A stretch of DNA of 49,447 nucleotides, from assembly GCA_000433875.1 (NCBI GenBank), contig HF993329.1, positions 1-49,447 on the forward strand, read 5' to 3'. The notes below the pieces were generated by a model. It was not told the origin of the DNA. It saw nothing but the letters and a program-made list of their open reading frames with translations, and did not search any database. The position numbers were made by a program, and so were the translations under genes. This DNA is from Firmicutes bacterium CAG:884. GTDB lineage: Bacteria; Bacillota_I; Bacilli_A; RF39; UBA660. This document shows, piece by piece, positions 10,501 through 16,882 of the stretch (positions within the stretch are counted from its first letter, which is position 1; each line of letters begins with the position of its first letter).

Positions 10501-11690
10501 AAGCGTAAATCAATTCGTTCGCTACTATCTCCTCTGCTGATGTCTTCAAGTTGTTCATTAAGCCTATCCATTTCATAGGGTCTTGTTGTTTCATTTGTTC
10601 TGTTATCTTCTCTTTGGCTTTCATTTCTGATACTATCTGTTCTACTCTCTCCATTGCTACTTCTTGAATATTCATCAAGTGTTCTGGAAGTTGATTGCTC
10701 ATCAATAGAGTCGTGTATAGAGATTTCTTGTTCTCTTTCAAGTACCTTAGCCTCATCATTGCGTATTTGCCCTCCACTTGAATCTTGTTCTCTGGTATCG
10801 CTAGGTCTGGTATCTCGTAATCCCCTTTGCGTGTGTAAGTTATACTCATCATTATTCCTCCTTTCAACAGTTTCTCTGCTTTCACTTACATCATAAGATA
10901 AATCTTTATCTATATCAAATGTGCGAATTTTATTTATTTCATTTATTCGTAACTTTTTAATAGTATTATAAATTTCACGAATACCCATTTCAGATATTTC
11001 GCTAGTGGCTACACCTAATCTAGTTATAGTTTCATAACTATCAAATGCTAATATTGGTGTAAAATCTTCATTAGTGAAATAATCATTCGGATTTAATCCA
11101 CACCTTTTAATCATTGAAAATGCAATACTATTTTCTAGTGCATTTTGAAACAATAACTGAACTGCTTCATCAGTCATTGGTTCAAGAGAACTATTTTCTC
11201 TATAAAACTTTAAATCTTCCAAATAATCTTGCATATTATCTTCAACAAGTATCTTTGATACAGACTTAATTGCAAGTCCAAGAGAACTTTTATCTTCAAG
11301 TTCTCCATATTTGTTTTCTAATGATTCAATAATATCTACTTCATAAGGTTTTGGAACTGACCATAATCTAAAACTTTTTCCGAACTTACTATTAGTATCT
11401 GCAATGTCAAATACATATCGTAAATTAGTATAGCCATTATCTTCTGAAAGAAGTGCTATTCCTTTTGCACCACGATTAACCCATCTACCAACTTGTTTGT
11501 TCCAAGCCTCTATCTTCGCACACGCAACTGCTTCTGGTCTTTGTGCATAAATTAAAACTTGGTCATTAAAAGGGTATTTGTAGTTCATTGCTGCACATTC
11601 CAAGAATGACATCCAGTCATCCGGATTTTTGCTTATTTGTGTTAAGGTTTCTCCATATAGGTCTGTTATTAGTCTTAATTTACTCGCCAT
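4512..11690 (-). CDS. Giant N6-adenine methylase / SNF2-type helicase fusion
   Basis: This 2392-residue protein is typical in layout of the very large LtrC/DarB-like proteins of Firmicutes conjugative elements. Residues 1-260 form a conserved N-terminal domain. About 265-400 is an Arg/Asp/Ser-rich linker. The methylase follows, with SAM motif LEPSCGVGNF near 922 and catalytic motif GNVPFG near 990. The helicase has Walker A AHEVGAGKT near 1592, DEAH in VDEAHYYKN near 1757 and motif VI QRSGRIIRQG near 2088, then a coiled-coil tail. The methylase motif reads NVPF instead of NPPF/Y, keeping the Asn. GGAGGTG precedes the ATG. Family knowledge suggests modification of incoming DNA or anti-restriction; this is not proven. 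A tnpV gene overlaps the linker in another frame. Confidence 0.88.
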   Translation of the reverse strand: MASKLRLITDLYGETLTQISKNPDDWMSFLECAAMNYKYPFNDQVLIYAQRPEAVACAKIEAWNKQVGRWVNRGAKGIALLSEDNGYTNLRYVFDIADTNSKFGKSFRLWSVPKPYEVDIIESLENKYGELEDKSSLGLAIKSVSKILVEDNMQDYLEDLKFYRENSSLEPMTDEAVQLLFQNALENSIAFSMIKRCGLNPNDYFTNEDFTPILAFDSYETITRLGVATSEISEMGIREIYNTIKKLRINEINKIRTFDIDKDLSYDVSESRETVERRNNDEYNLHTQRGLRDTRPSDTREQDSSGGQIRNDEAKVLEREQEISIHDSIDEQSTSRTLDEYSRSSNGESRTDSIRNESQREDNRTNETTRPYEMDRLNEQLEDISRGDSSERIDLRLNNYDPSQSKTHYVVVDEKINQILSTTPHLRKSNKEIKDFIQNEKDVTKRAEYLKGIFNKDYTGVIVDDQMYGYKTFDNGILFWKGNFLSRDTESFVSWEDLTYHYDAMILLNQLNDRIEPLPSVTDQLSFIDENSEKSVSDLEFTQEFVDRYLTEQHRNTKFSIYEQFSKSLSTENNINYLKNLYGISGATSTIKGAGIGVNTDYKGVRFNRGYFDASAKEQLFKWNYIEKRIKTLIHEDRYLNSKELEEYPKWLDEKDQEREFIEASNNLAEKIIEEPTEEKYEYQYHLGDRVYIGADEYEILSIGISNVVLYDFRYPLFNREMSKEEFDRKVQENPANDHLKVKVSDIKDNINEEPSNIEVNVKEEISLPIEEEPEVQEENIVPVFEKKKSNKIRSFDIHPEIPISDRNQFKITNDNLGEGSPREKFNNNVEAIRVLKKCEEENRFATPQEQEILSKYVGWGGLPQAFDEKDSSWSNEYSILKNLLDEKEYSQARESTLTAFYTPPVVIRSMYKALENMGLKTGNILEPSCGVGNFIGMLPDSLEDCKLYGVELDSISGRIARQLYQKSTVAVQGYEDTNLPNSFFDVAVGNVPFGDFKVLDKKYDKHKFLIHDYFFAKTLDKVRPGGVIAFITSKGTLDKENPSVRKYIAQRADLLGAIRLPNNTFKANAGTEVTSDIIFLQKRDSITDIEPDWVYLGENDDGIKMNQYFIDNPEMILGNMEMISTSFGYDSACISDGEKLEDKLERAISNIHAEVKEYELDDIGEEDNSIEADLTVRNFSYTLIDDKIYFRENSRMYPQELAMTTENRVKGLIEIRDCVRTLLEYQTEDYPDEDIKREQVKLNQLYDRFTKKYGLINSRGNNSAFSNDSSYYLLCSLEILDENGNLARKADMFTKRTIKPKTEITSVDNANDALIVSLSEKARVDITFMQKLCNMDMDKMLKDLEGEIFNVPEYGEPNQWVTADEYLSGNVREKLKIAEHFAETDERFNVNVKYLKEVQPKDLSASEISVRLGSTWIPPEDIKVFIEYLLNPSNYACQNINVHYNEATSEWWIEGKNYDKYNIKATNTYGTGRASAYKIIEDSLNLKDTRIYDYYEDENGKRVAELNKKETAIAQAKQEQIKLAFEEWIWKDPERRERLTKFYNERFNSIRPREYDGSHISFDGMNPEITLRKHQVNAIARILYGGNTLLAHEVGAGKTFEMVAAAMESKRLGLCNKSLFVVPNHIVEQFGQEFLQLYPSANVLVTTKKDFETANRKKFCSRIATGDYDAIIISHSQFEKIPMSVERQVAIIQKQIEDITLGIQDLKNNNGERFSIKQMEKTKKGLETRLAKLNDTSRKDDVVTFEELGVDRIFVDEAHYYKNLFLYTKMRNVGGIAQTEAQKSSDLFMKCRYLDELTGGKGVIFATGTPISNSMVELYTMQRYLQYGELEKRHLQQFDAWASTFGETVTAIELSPEGTGYRAKTRFAKFFNLPELMALFKEVADIQTSEMLNLPVPKANYHNVVIEPSEIQKELVKDLSKRAEKIRNRMVDSSVDNMLKITNDGRKLALDQRLTNDMLEDFEHSKVATCADNIYSIWDKTNDDKSAQLVFCDLSTPHNDGKFNVYDDLKTKLIDRGIPEEEIAFIHDANTDARKQELFNKVRRGQVRVLIGSTQKMGAGTNCQDRLIALHDLDCPWRPSDLIQRSGRIIRQGNKNPEVDIYRYVTEGTFDAYLYQLVENKQRFISQIMTSKTPVRFAEDIDETALSYAEIKALAAGNPDIIEKTELDTQVAKLKLLKQNYLSEKYELEDKVIKYYPNEIKRLENRIEDMKEDIEVFNNNNTPDNSFEKMNIKGTDFTERKEAGEKIIEICKSMTNPEPLEIGEYKGFKIILSFDTMDRKFYASMKNNLSYKTELGSDPSGNITRIDNVLNGIETRLSSVENNLEDTKKNYESAKKEIEKPFPQEEELKTKSKRLDELNIKLNLNNKDKEIIDDGNDISDDSQECKKEYER
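10499..10852 (-). CDS. tnpV: TnpV-family protein nested out of frame inside the helicase gene
   Basis: On the same strand but shifted one base from the methylase-helicase frame, a 117-residue protein can be read. It has the TnpV layout: GDYEIPDL, RLRYLKENKKSLYTTLL, MERVEQIVSEMK, ITEQMKQQDPMKWIGLMNN and a final EIVANELIYA. TnpV is known from Tn4451-type and other clostridial elements; its function is not established. AAAGGAGG lies 4 and 7 bases before two adjacent ATGs (10852 and 10849), inside the large gene, arguing for independent translation. The overlapped part of the large protein is its low-complexity linker (about residues 280-397), which can tolerate such a constraint. Confidence 0.85.
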   Translation of the reverse strand: MMSITYTRKGDYEIPDLAIPENKIQVEGKYAMMRLRYLKENKKSLYTTLLMSNQLPEHLMNIQEVAMERVEQIVSEMKAKEKITEQMKQQDPMKWIGLMNNLKTSAEEIVANELIYA

Positions 11691-11718
11691 ATTGCACCTC
11701 CTGTTCTAAATTAGACTA

Positions 11719-12057
11719 TTATTCTTCTGACATTTTGCTCTTTTTAATTTTCTCCCTTACACTTAATAAGACTTCATAATAATTAGTATTGATAGGAATA
11801 TTACCTATCTCATAAAACAAGATCATAAATAAATCTACAATCTCGTTATTATAAAATCTCATATCAACTATTGTAGTTCCATCTTCTTCTGTTATTGGAA
11901 CACTATATCTTAATAGTTTATCTTTCATTTTTGATGATTTATTTGAATAATTTTCATTATCAGAATCAATCATATTTTCTAATATTTCTAGTAGTTTATT
12001 ATATTCGTCTACATTTAATTTAATTTTAATTGGTGGTATTCTTTTTGAATATGCCAT
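11719..12057 (-). CDS. Hypothetical protein upstream of the methylase-helicase
   Basis: The 112-residue soluble protein has a basic N-terminus (YSKRIPPIKIKLNVDEY) and a mixed alpha/beta pattern. No family was recognised. GGAGGAA precedes the ATG. It lies 28 bases before the giant gene and 11 bases after the 64-aa gene, within one run of minus-strand genes starting at the adhesin. An accessory role in the element is inferred from position only. Confidence 0.55.
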   Translation of the reverse strand: MAYSKRIPPIKIKLNVDEYNKLLEILENMIDSDNENYSNKSSKMKDKLLRYSVPITEEDGTTIVDMRFYNNEIVDLFMILFYEIGNIPINTNYYEVLLSVREKIKKSKMSEE

Positions 12058-12068
12058 TTTAATTCCTC

Positions 12069-12263
12069 CTATCTTTCTCTTTCTTTATCTTGTTTTACTT
12101 TCTCATTTAAAACAATATTGTTTCTGTATGATTTTATTGCTTCTTTTACAGAAGTGTTGCTTAAAATATCATCTACTTTTGCTTGTGCCTCTTTTTTGTT
12201 TTTGGCTTCAACCTCAAAAGTAATAGTTCCATTTATATCAACATCAATTTCAAACTTTTTCAT
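12069..12263 (-). CDS. Small hypothetical protein with FEVEAKNKKEA motif
   Basis: The 64-residue protein starts with a beta pattern (EIDVDINGTITFEVEAKN) and continues with a helix and a charged tail. The segment FEVEAKNKKEA is close to FEIEARNQKEA in the middle domain of the Xre regulator at 2203-2730, suggesting a shared small fold. Its start overlaps the stop of the 83-aa gene by 4 bases (ATGA type), so translation is coupled. The function is unknown. Confidence 0.55.
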   Translation of the reverse strand: MKKFEIDVDINGTITFEVEAKNKKEAQAKVDDILSNTSVKEAIKSYRNNIVLNEKVKQDKERER

Positions 12264-12511
12264 TTGCCATCATTTCCTTTCTCTTTATAACCACTTAAAA
12301 ATTCTATAAATAATTGAGCAGTTTTATTATTGTTCTTTTTTACTAATTCCCATAAGTCAGAAATAATATAAAAATCTGACATTGTTAAATTGGGAATCTT
12401 TCTTACCTCTTTAATATCTAATGTTGCTATTTTTTTGCTTGTATTAAATCCAGCATTAAATAGTTTTTCAAATGCTTTTGATATACTGTTTAAATTATAT
12501 TTTTCTTCCAA
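12260..12511 (-). CDS. Small hypothetical protein with TTG start
   Basis: The 83-residue helical protein carries the pattern IPNLTMSDFYIISDLWELVK. The start codon is TTG, chosen because AGGAGG lies 6 bases upstream and no in-frame ATG offers a better site. It overlaps the following 64-aa gene by 4 bases and follows the sortase by 10. No family or function was recognised. Confidence 0.55.
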   Translation of the reverse strand: MEEKYNLNSISKAFEKLFNAGFNTSKKIATLDIKEVRKIPNLTMSDFYIISDLWELVKKNNNKTAQLFIEFLSGYKEKGNDGK

Positions 12512-12521
12512 TTTAATCCTC

Positions 12522-13181
12522 CTAAACCTTTTCTACTAACTCACAAATATAGATAATTTGCTTATTAGTGTTGTGTCTGCAAGTTATTAAAGTTAAAGTG
12601 CTTTTTTCGGCATTTCTAACAATATTAGCAGTTCCTGTTTTTTCTATATCGTATTGATTAACAACTTTGTATTTGTATTCACTACCTCCATAAAAAATAC
12701 TAACCTCATCATCTGTTTCCAATTTATATAAGTTCTTAAAAAATGCTGTTCTACCACTACCAGAATGTCCTGCTAGTATAACATTCCCGTTTTCCTTATC
12801 TGGCATATCAGATTCATTAAGTATTAAAATGTTTCGATTAACATTGTTATAATAACTACCTTTACTTGCTAGACCTTTTTCAAGTCCTATCTTTGGTATT
12901 TTAATAACTGCAATATAATCAACCTTTTTAGTTTGAGTTGTAGTTGGCTTTTGGTGTTCTTCTTGCTCTTTTTCTTCGGTTGGTGTTGTGTCATCAGTTA
13001 TTTCTTTTTGTTCTTCATAAAAAGTATCTATTAAATTTTCTTCATTTTGATTTTGAAAATAATTGTATAGATATTTACCTCCAACTATTCCAATTCCAAC
13101 AACAATTAGCAAAGAGCCAACTATTATAAGTTGACTCTTACTAACCTTTCTATCTTTATTTTTGCTTTTTCTTTTTAACAT
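12522..13181 (-). CDS. Membrane-anchored sortase of the mobile element
   Basis: The 219-residue protein (ATG at 13181, with GGAG 9 bases upstream) has a basic start, one membrane segment (about residues 18-40), an acidic Thr/Glu/Pro-rich stalk, and a C-terminal sortase fold. The catalytic triad is visible as His in LAGHSGSG, Cys in TLITC and Arg in the following RHNTNKQ. Sortases cut LPXTG-like signals and join the protein to the cell wall. It overlaps the end of the adhesin gene by 26 bases, and the adhesin ends in EVPSTG, so this is very likely its dedicated sortase. I cannot assign the sortase class with confidence. Confidence 0.9.
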   Translation of the reverse strand: MLKRKSKNKDRKVSKSQLIIVGSLLIVVGIGIVGGKYLYNYFQNQNEENLIDTFYEEQKEITDDTTPTEEKEQEEHQKPTTTQTKKVDYIAVIKIPKIGLEKGLASKGSYYNNVNRNILILNESDMPDKENGNVILAGHSGSGRTAFFKNLYKLETDDEVSIFYGGSEYKYKVVNQYDIEKTGTANIVRNAEKSTLTLITCRHNTNKQIIYICELVEKV

Positions 13182-15879
13182 AGACAATTACTCCTATTCC
13201 TCCAAGAACAAATAATGCTCCGGCAATTTCAATAATATGAGTATCATTAATTCCTGTACTAGGAACTTCAATTACTACTTTTTCATCAGTCATTGTTGCC
13301 TTAACCACTTTTCCATCTTCTAAAATTTCAAAATACATTCTTTCAGGATTTAAAGTGTAACCCTCTGGGGCTTCTTTCTCTAAAATATAGTATTTTCCAT
13401 ATCTAATTTCTGGAATAGTAATTTTACCATTTTCGTCTGTTCTACCACTAAAAATAAGTTCATCTTTTTCATTATAAATTTCAATTAGTGTGTTAGGTAA
13501 TGGCTCTCCTGTTGATACATCAGTCTTTGTAAATTCAAGAGTTCCAGTAATAGGTTTATCTTTCATTTCAGCCTTTGTAATTTCTCCATTTTCTTTTAAT
13601 TCAAAATAGATTTTTTCATCTGTAATTGTATAACCTGTTGCAGCCTCTTTCTCAATGATATAGTATTTTCCAACTTTTAAATCTGTAATAATTACTTTAC
13701 CATCTTTGTCAGTTTTACCAGTAAAGATTAGTTCATTATTTTCATTATAGATTTCAACGATTGTGTTTGGAATAACATCTCCATTTACAAGATCCTTTTT
13801 AGTAAATTCCAAAGTACCTTTCTTTAAGTAGTTTAAATTACTGTATGATTCAAAAACTATTGGAGTTTCATCATTTACTTCTTTTAATTCAAAATAGTGT
13901 TTATTACTATCTAATACATATTCATCTTGTGTTTTTACTTCAATTAAATAGTATTTTCCAAGAGGTAATTTTTTAGAAATTGCATAACCATTTTTATCTG
14001 TTGTAATAGTATCTACTTTTGTACCTTTTTCATAATAAAGATGATTTCCATCAGCAGATTTAACATCTTCTTCTGCATAGATTTCAAATGTTACACCACT
14101 TAATTTTTTATCTTTGTAAGTGTATTTTCCATCTTTAATTACTAAATTTTCTCCTGTTTTCTTAATTTCAAGTTGACCTTTTATTGGTGTGTTTTTATAA
14201 GTTACTGTTATAAAAGCACCATAAGTTGTATATGAATAATGAGTATCATTTCCTATTGTGAATTTTAAGCCATCTTTGTCTTTTAAATAACCGTTAGGAG
14301 CAGATACTTCAATCAATTTATAATTTCCAGCAGGTAGTTTTAAGTAAGTTATCATTTTGCCATTTTCATCTGTTTTGAACTCACTATAAACTTTTCCACC
14401 AACATATTGAGAAACATATTGATTTGTATCAGTATCTAAAATCTTGAAAGTTGTGTTTGCAATAGCAATAGTCTTTCCAGTTTCGCTATCTACTTTGATT
14501 ACTTGAAGATAAGCATATAGTGTATTATTTAAAATATTGTAATATTGTTCTTTTTCGCTTGTTTCATTTACTGTAATATAGAAATCATAAATCTTTTCAT
14601 ATCCAGTTGTTGTATTTACTTGATGGAACTTCCATACACCATAAGGTAAGTTCAATGAAGCATAACCATTTTTATCTGTTTTGATTTCTCCATATTTTTT
14701 ACCATTTGGATAATAGATTTCAAAAGTAATACCTTTTTCTGCATTTAAGAAAGTAGTGTTTCCATCTACTTGTTCATATTGTTTTAAAATACTAACATAG
14801 TTTTTAATTACTTTTTCTACTACATCAACACTAGCAGATTCTTTGCCTTTAATATCAACATTGTATCTTGTTGTATCAAGTTCATAACCCTCACTAGGTT
14901 TTATTTCTTGTAAATAATAATCATTCCAAGATAATACTGCATTACTCTTGAAATAACCATTTTCATCAGTAACTACTGTTGTTACTAATCTTCCTGTTGA
15001 AGTTTCATAAACTCCATATTCAGCACCTTTTAGAGTTGCTTGTCCTTGTGCATTACCAGTTTCGCTATCTTTCTTATGACCTTCAACAAATGCTGTATAA
15101 GAATTAACTCTTATTTTTGCAATTACTGGGTCAGTAGTTCCCGGTACCATCATATTTTGAATTCCATCTCCAACAAATAATTTATAACTAGAACTATATG
15201 GCATATTTTTTGTTAAAGTTAAATCAATACTTCCACTTCTTGTAGGTTTAATTATTAACTTATTACCATCAATGCTATAATCTGCTCCACTTACGCTTGC
15301 AGAATAGTTTGATAATACATTATTTGTATCAGTTAGAGTAATAGTTTCTCCTACTTGTGCTTTATAAACTCCACCATTAAATGATGGTCTATCATAATGA
15401 TGTGCAATTAAGTCTTCAATTTGTGCCTTTTCATTTGATACATCAAAAGTATCTCCTTTTGCCCAACGAGCAGTATGGAAAGTTGTGTTAGCACCTCCAC
15501 CAACTATTGTATCCCATATCATACCTTGTGTTGCTGCTCTATATTGTAAAGTTTGATGACCGGGATAAGTATAACCATAATATCCAATTAAAAGTATTCT
15601 TTCTTTTATCGAATTAGACAATCCAGTATCTTCCCAACTTCCTTGATTATAATGCGTTCCCTCTTTTACATTTGGTTGAATACAGTATGCTACTTCTCCA
15701 TCCATATCGTAAAGAGTAAAATGCCAAGAATGATGTTCACTACCATCAGCCTTTGCTCTATCATACCAATAATCTGAGTAACTCATATTCAATGTTGCTG
15801 CATTTACTGCTTGAGCATTAACAGTAAACCCAACTAAAAGTCCTATTGCTAACAATAGGGTTGTTGTAAATTTCTTCAT
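13156..15879 (-). CDS. Thioester-domain adhesin with CnaB repeats and VPSTG anchor
   Basis: The start at 15879 (MKKFTTTLLL) is preceded by AGGAGG; the upstream in-frame ATG has no site. The 907-residue protein has a signal peptide (1-27) and a thioester domain with Cys66 in AYCIQPN and Gln118 in TQGMIWD, the Cys-Gln pair of this class. About six CnaB/SpaA-like domains follow, marked by E-box segments such as LEKEAPEGY. The last two are close copies. EVPSTG, a membrane segment and KKKKQK form the sorting signal. Thioester domains bind host or cell surfaces covalently. Its place in the element suggests attachment during mating or to the host. The gene overlaps the microprotein gene before it and the sortase gene after it. 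Confidence 0.9.
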   Translation of the reverse strand: MKKFTTTLLLAIGLLVGFTVNAQAVNAATLNMSYSDYWYDRAKADGSEHHSWHFTLYDMDGEVAYCIQPNVKEGTHYNQGSWEDTGLSNSIKERILLIGYYGYTYPGHQTLQYRAATQGMIWDTIVGGGANTTFHTARWAKGDTFDVSNEKAQIEDLIAHHYDRPSFNGGVYKAQVGETITLTDTNNVLSNYSASVSGADYSIDGNKLIIKPTRSGSIDLTLTKNMPYSSSYKLFVGDGIQNMMVPGTTDPVIAKIRVNSYTAFVEGHKKDSETGNAQGQATLKGAEYGVYETSTGRLVTTVVTDENGYFKSNAVLSWNDYYLQEIKPSEGYELDTTRYNVDIKGKESASVDVVEKVIKNYVSILKQYEQVDGNTTFLNAEKGITFEIYYPNGKKYGEIKTDKNGYASLNLPYGVWKFHQVNTTTGYEKIYDFYITVNETSEKEQYYNILNNTLYAYLQVIKVDSETGKTIAIANTTFKILDTDTNQYVSQYVGGKVYSEFKTDENGKMITYLKLPAGNYKLIEVSAPNGYLKDKDGLKFTIGNDTHYSYTTYGAFITVTYKNTPIKGQLEIKKTGENLVIKDGKYTYKDKKLSGVTFEIYAEEDVKSADGNHLYYEKGTKVDTITTDKNGYAISKKLPLGKYYLIEVKTQDEYVLDSNKHYFELKEVNDETPIVFESYSNLNYLKKGTLEFTKKDLVNGDVIPNTIVEIYNENNELIFTGKTDKDGKVIITDLKVGKYYIIEKEAATGYTITDEKIYFELKENGEITKAEMKDKPITGTLEFTKTDVSTGEPLPNTLIEIYNEKDELIFSGRTDENGKITIPEIRYGKYYILEKEAPEGYTLNPERMYFEILEDGKVVKATMTDEKVVIEVPSTGINDTHIIEIAGALFVLGGIGVIVYVKKKKQK

Positions 15880-15980
15880 CTCTTTTCCTCCTCTCTTGAA
15901 CATCTACCCGAGATGATACAGGCAGACCATAAAAAAAGCACTAACATTACGATTAGTGCAAATAATAATATTTTTAACAT
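15876..15980 (-). CDS. 34-residue membrane microprotein
   Basis: This short gene starts with ATG at 15980, 7 bases after GAGGG, and its TGA overlaps the ATG of the adhesin (ATGA). The product has a single membrane helix (about residues 3-23, LLFALIVMLVLFLW) and a short tail with CSREEEKR. Similar tiny proteins with a CSREEE-like tail occur before adhesin genes in other Firmicutes elements, as I recall. Overlap with the adhesin start suggests coupled translation and a possible role in adhesin export. The function is unknown. Confidence 0.7.
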   Translation of the reverse strand: MLKILLFALIVMLVLFLWSACIISGRCSREEEKR

Positions 15981-16000
15981 TTAATTTCCCTCACTTTCCG

Positions 16001-16028
16001 AAAAAAAATGACTCTTTGTTAAGAGCCA
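16001..16028 (-). terminator. Intrinsic terminator directly after the 232-aa gene
   Basis: TGACTCTT (16009-16016) pairs with AAGAGCCA (16021-16028), with one G-U pair and a 4-base loop. Eight T follow on the minus strand. The stem begins one base after the stop codon at 16029-16031. It separates the anchored-protein gene from the adhesin group. Confidence 0.8.
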
Positions 16029-16727
16029 CTAATATTTACTTTTTAATTCTTGATCCAGTCCTTCGCCACTTCTGCAAAAGAAATGCAAATAATACCAATA
16101 CTTTCCGTTTTCATCTATTGCAGATGGATAAACTCTAAAATAATTTATCTCTGGTTGGATTTGATTATCTGGATGTTCTTCATTCCAATCTAAAACATAA
16201 TCTAACTCTTTATTTTGAATTTCAGTACCTCTCCTTAAAGCCTCACTTTCAGAAGAAAACTCTTTTTTTCCGTGAGTAATAGAATCATAAAAAGTTGTTG
16301 ACTCTTTGTTCTTTTGTTCTTGATTACTTGAACCATTATTTTTATTACTTTCGGTTGTTTTATTCTCTTGTTTTTCTTCTTGTGATTTGCTACTTATAGT
16401 TGGTACATTGCTAGATTTGGTTTCTGTTTTTTTGGGAGTTTCAGAAACCTTTGTTGATGTTTTAGATTTATTTTCTTGTTTTGAAGTATCTTCTTTTGGG
16501 CTTTCACTTTTTCCATTTGCTGTTTTGTTTTCATTTTCATCTGTTTCAGTAGTTATTTCGTCTTTGCTTTGTTCTTCCTCTTGCAAGTTAAATTCCTCAT
16601 CTTTTTCTTCTACAACATTTACCTGTTCGTGGTTTGAATTTGTCTTTAAACATTTGGTTAGAACAAATACTCCACTAACTGCTACTGCAAAAACAACAAT
16701 GACAACTAAAATGATTTTCTTTTTCAT
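16029..16727 (-). CDS. Membrane-anchored secreted protein with long low-complexity stalk
   Basis: The start at 16727 (MKKKIILVV) is about 10 bases after AAAGGAG; a GTG two codons upstream is too close to that site. The 232-residue protein has an N-terminal membrane segment (about 4-25), a roughly 120-residue Lys/Glu/Ser/Thr-rich stalk, and a folded C-terminal domain (about 145-232) rich in aromatic residues (YFRVYPSA, KYWYYLHFF). The LTKC near the membrane segment is not a good lipobox, so a signal anchor is likelier than a lipoprotein. No family was recognised. It lies between parB and the adhesin with its own promoter and terminator. Confidence 0.65.
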   Translation of the reverse strand: MKKKIILVVIVVFAVAVSGVFVLTKCLKTNSNHEQVNVVEEKDEEFNLQEEEQSKDEITTETDENENKTANGKSESPKEDTSKQENKSKTSTKVSETPKKTETKSSNVPTISSKSQEEKQENKTTESNKNNGSSNQEQKNKESTTFYDSITHGKKEFSSESEALRRGTEIQNKELDYVLDWNEEHPDNQIQPEINYFRVYPSAIDENGKYWYYLHFFCRSGEGLDQELKSKY

Positions 16728-16763
16728 AACAATCACGCTCCTTTATTTCTTTCAATCTAGCAT

Positions 16764-16791
16764 ATTCTAAAATATTTTGCATTTGTGTAAA
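16764..16791 (-). promoter_or_regulatory. Promoter of the 232-aa anchored protein
   Basis: On the minus strand TTTACA (16786-16791) and TAGAAT (16764-16769) are 16 bases apart, each one mismatch from the sigma-A consensus. They lie about 36 bases before the chosen start. Confidence 0.55.
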
Positions 16792-16809
16792 TACTTATAT
16801 ACTTTTTTC

Positions 16810-16833
16810 AGTTAGTAAATAAATAGTTAGTAA
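16810..16833. repeat. Two 9-bp direct repeats behind parB
   Basis: AGTTAGTAA occurs at 16810-16818 and again at 16825-16833, a 15-base period, in the short gap after parB. The spacing is near one and a half helical turns. It could be a regulator or partition-protein site, but two copies are too few to say. Confidence 0.35.
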
Positions 16834-16882
16834 TAATACTAGGGAGGATTGTAAGGAGGGATTTGTGGAATAATAACTCCCA

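Noticed and set aside
10654..10896. 80-codon plus-strand frame in the helicase linker region
   Set aside because: The same region already carries two minus-strand frames, one with clear TnpV similarity. The plus frame is Ser/Leu-rich shadow sequence.
15933..15960. Perfect hairpin GCACTAA/TTAGTGC followed by seven T, looking like a terminator
   Set aside because: It lies inside the 34-aa microprotein gene and encodes its membrane helix, directly before the co-translated adhesin. The frame, ribosome site and overlap explain it better; weak attenuation cannot be excluded.
16387..16770. 127-codon plus-strand frame opposite the anchored protein
   Set aside because: It is the reverse of a Glu/Lys/Ser-rich stalk, has no ribosome site, and runs through the promoter of the real gene.
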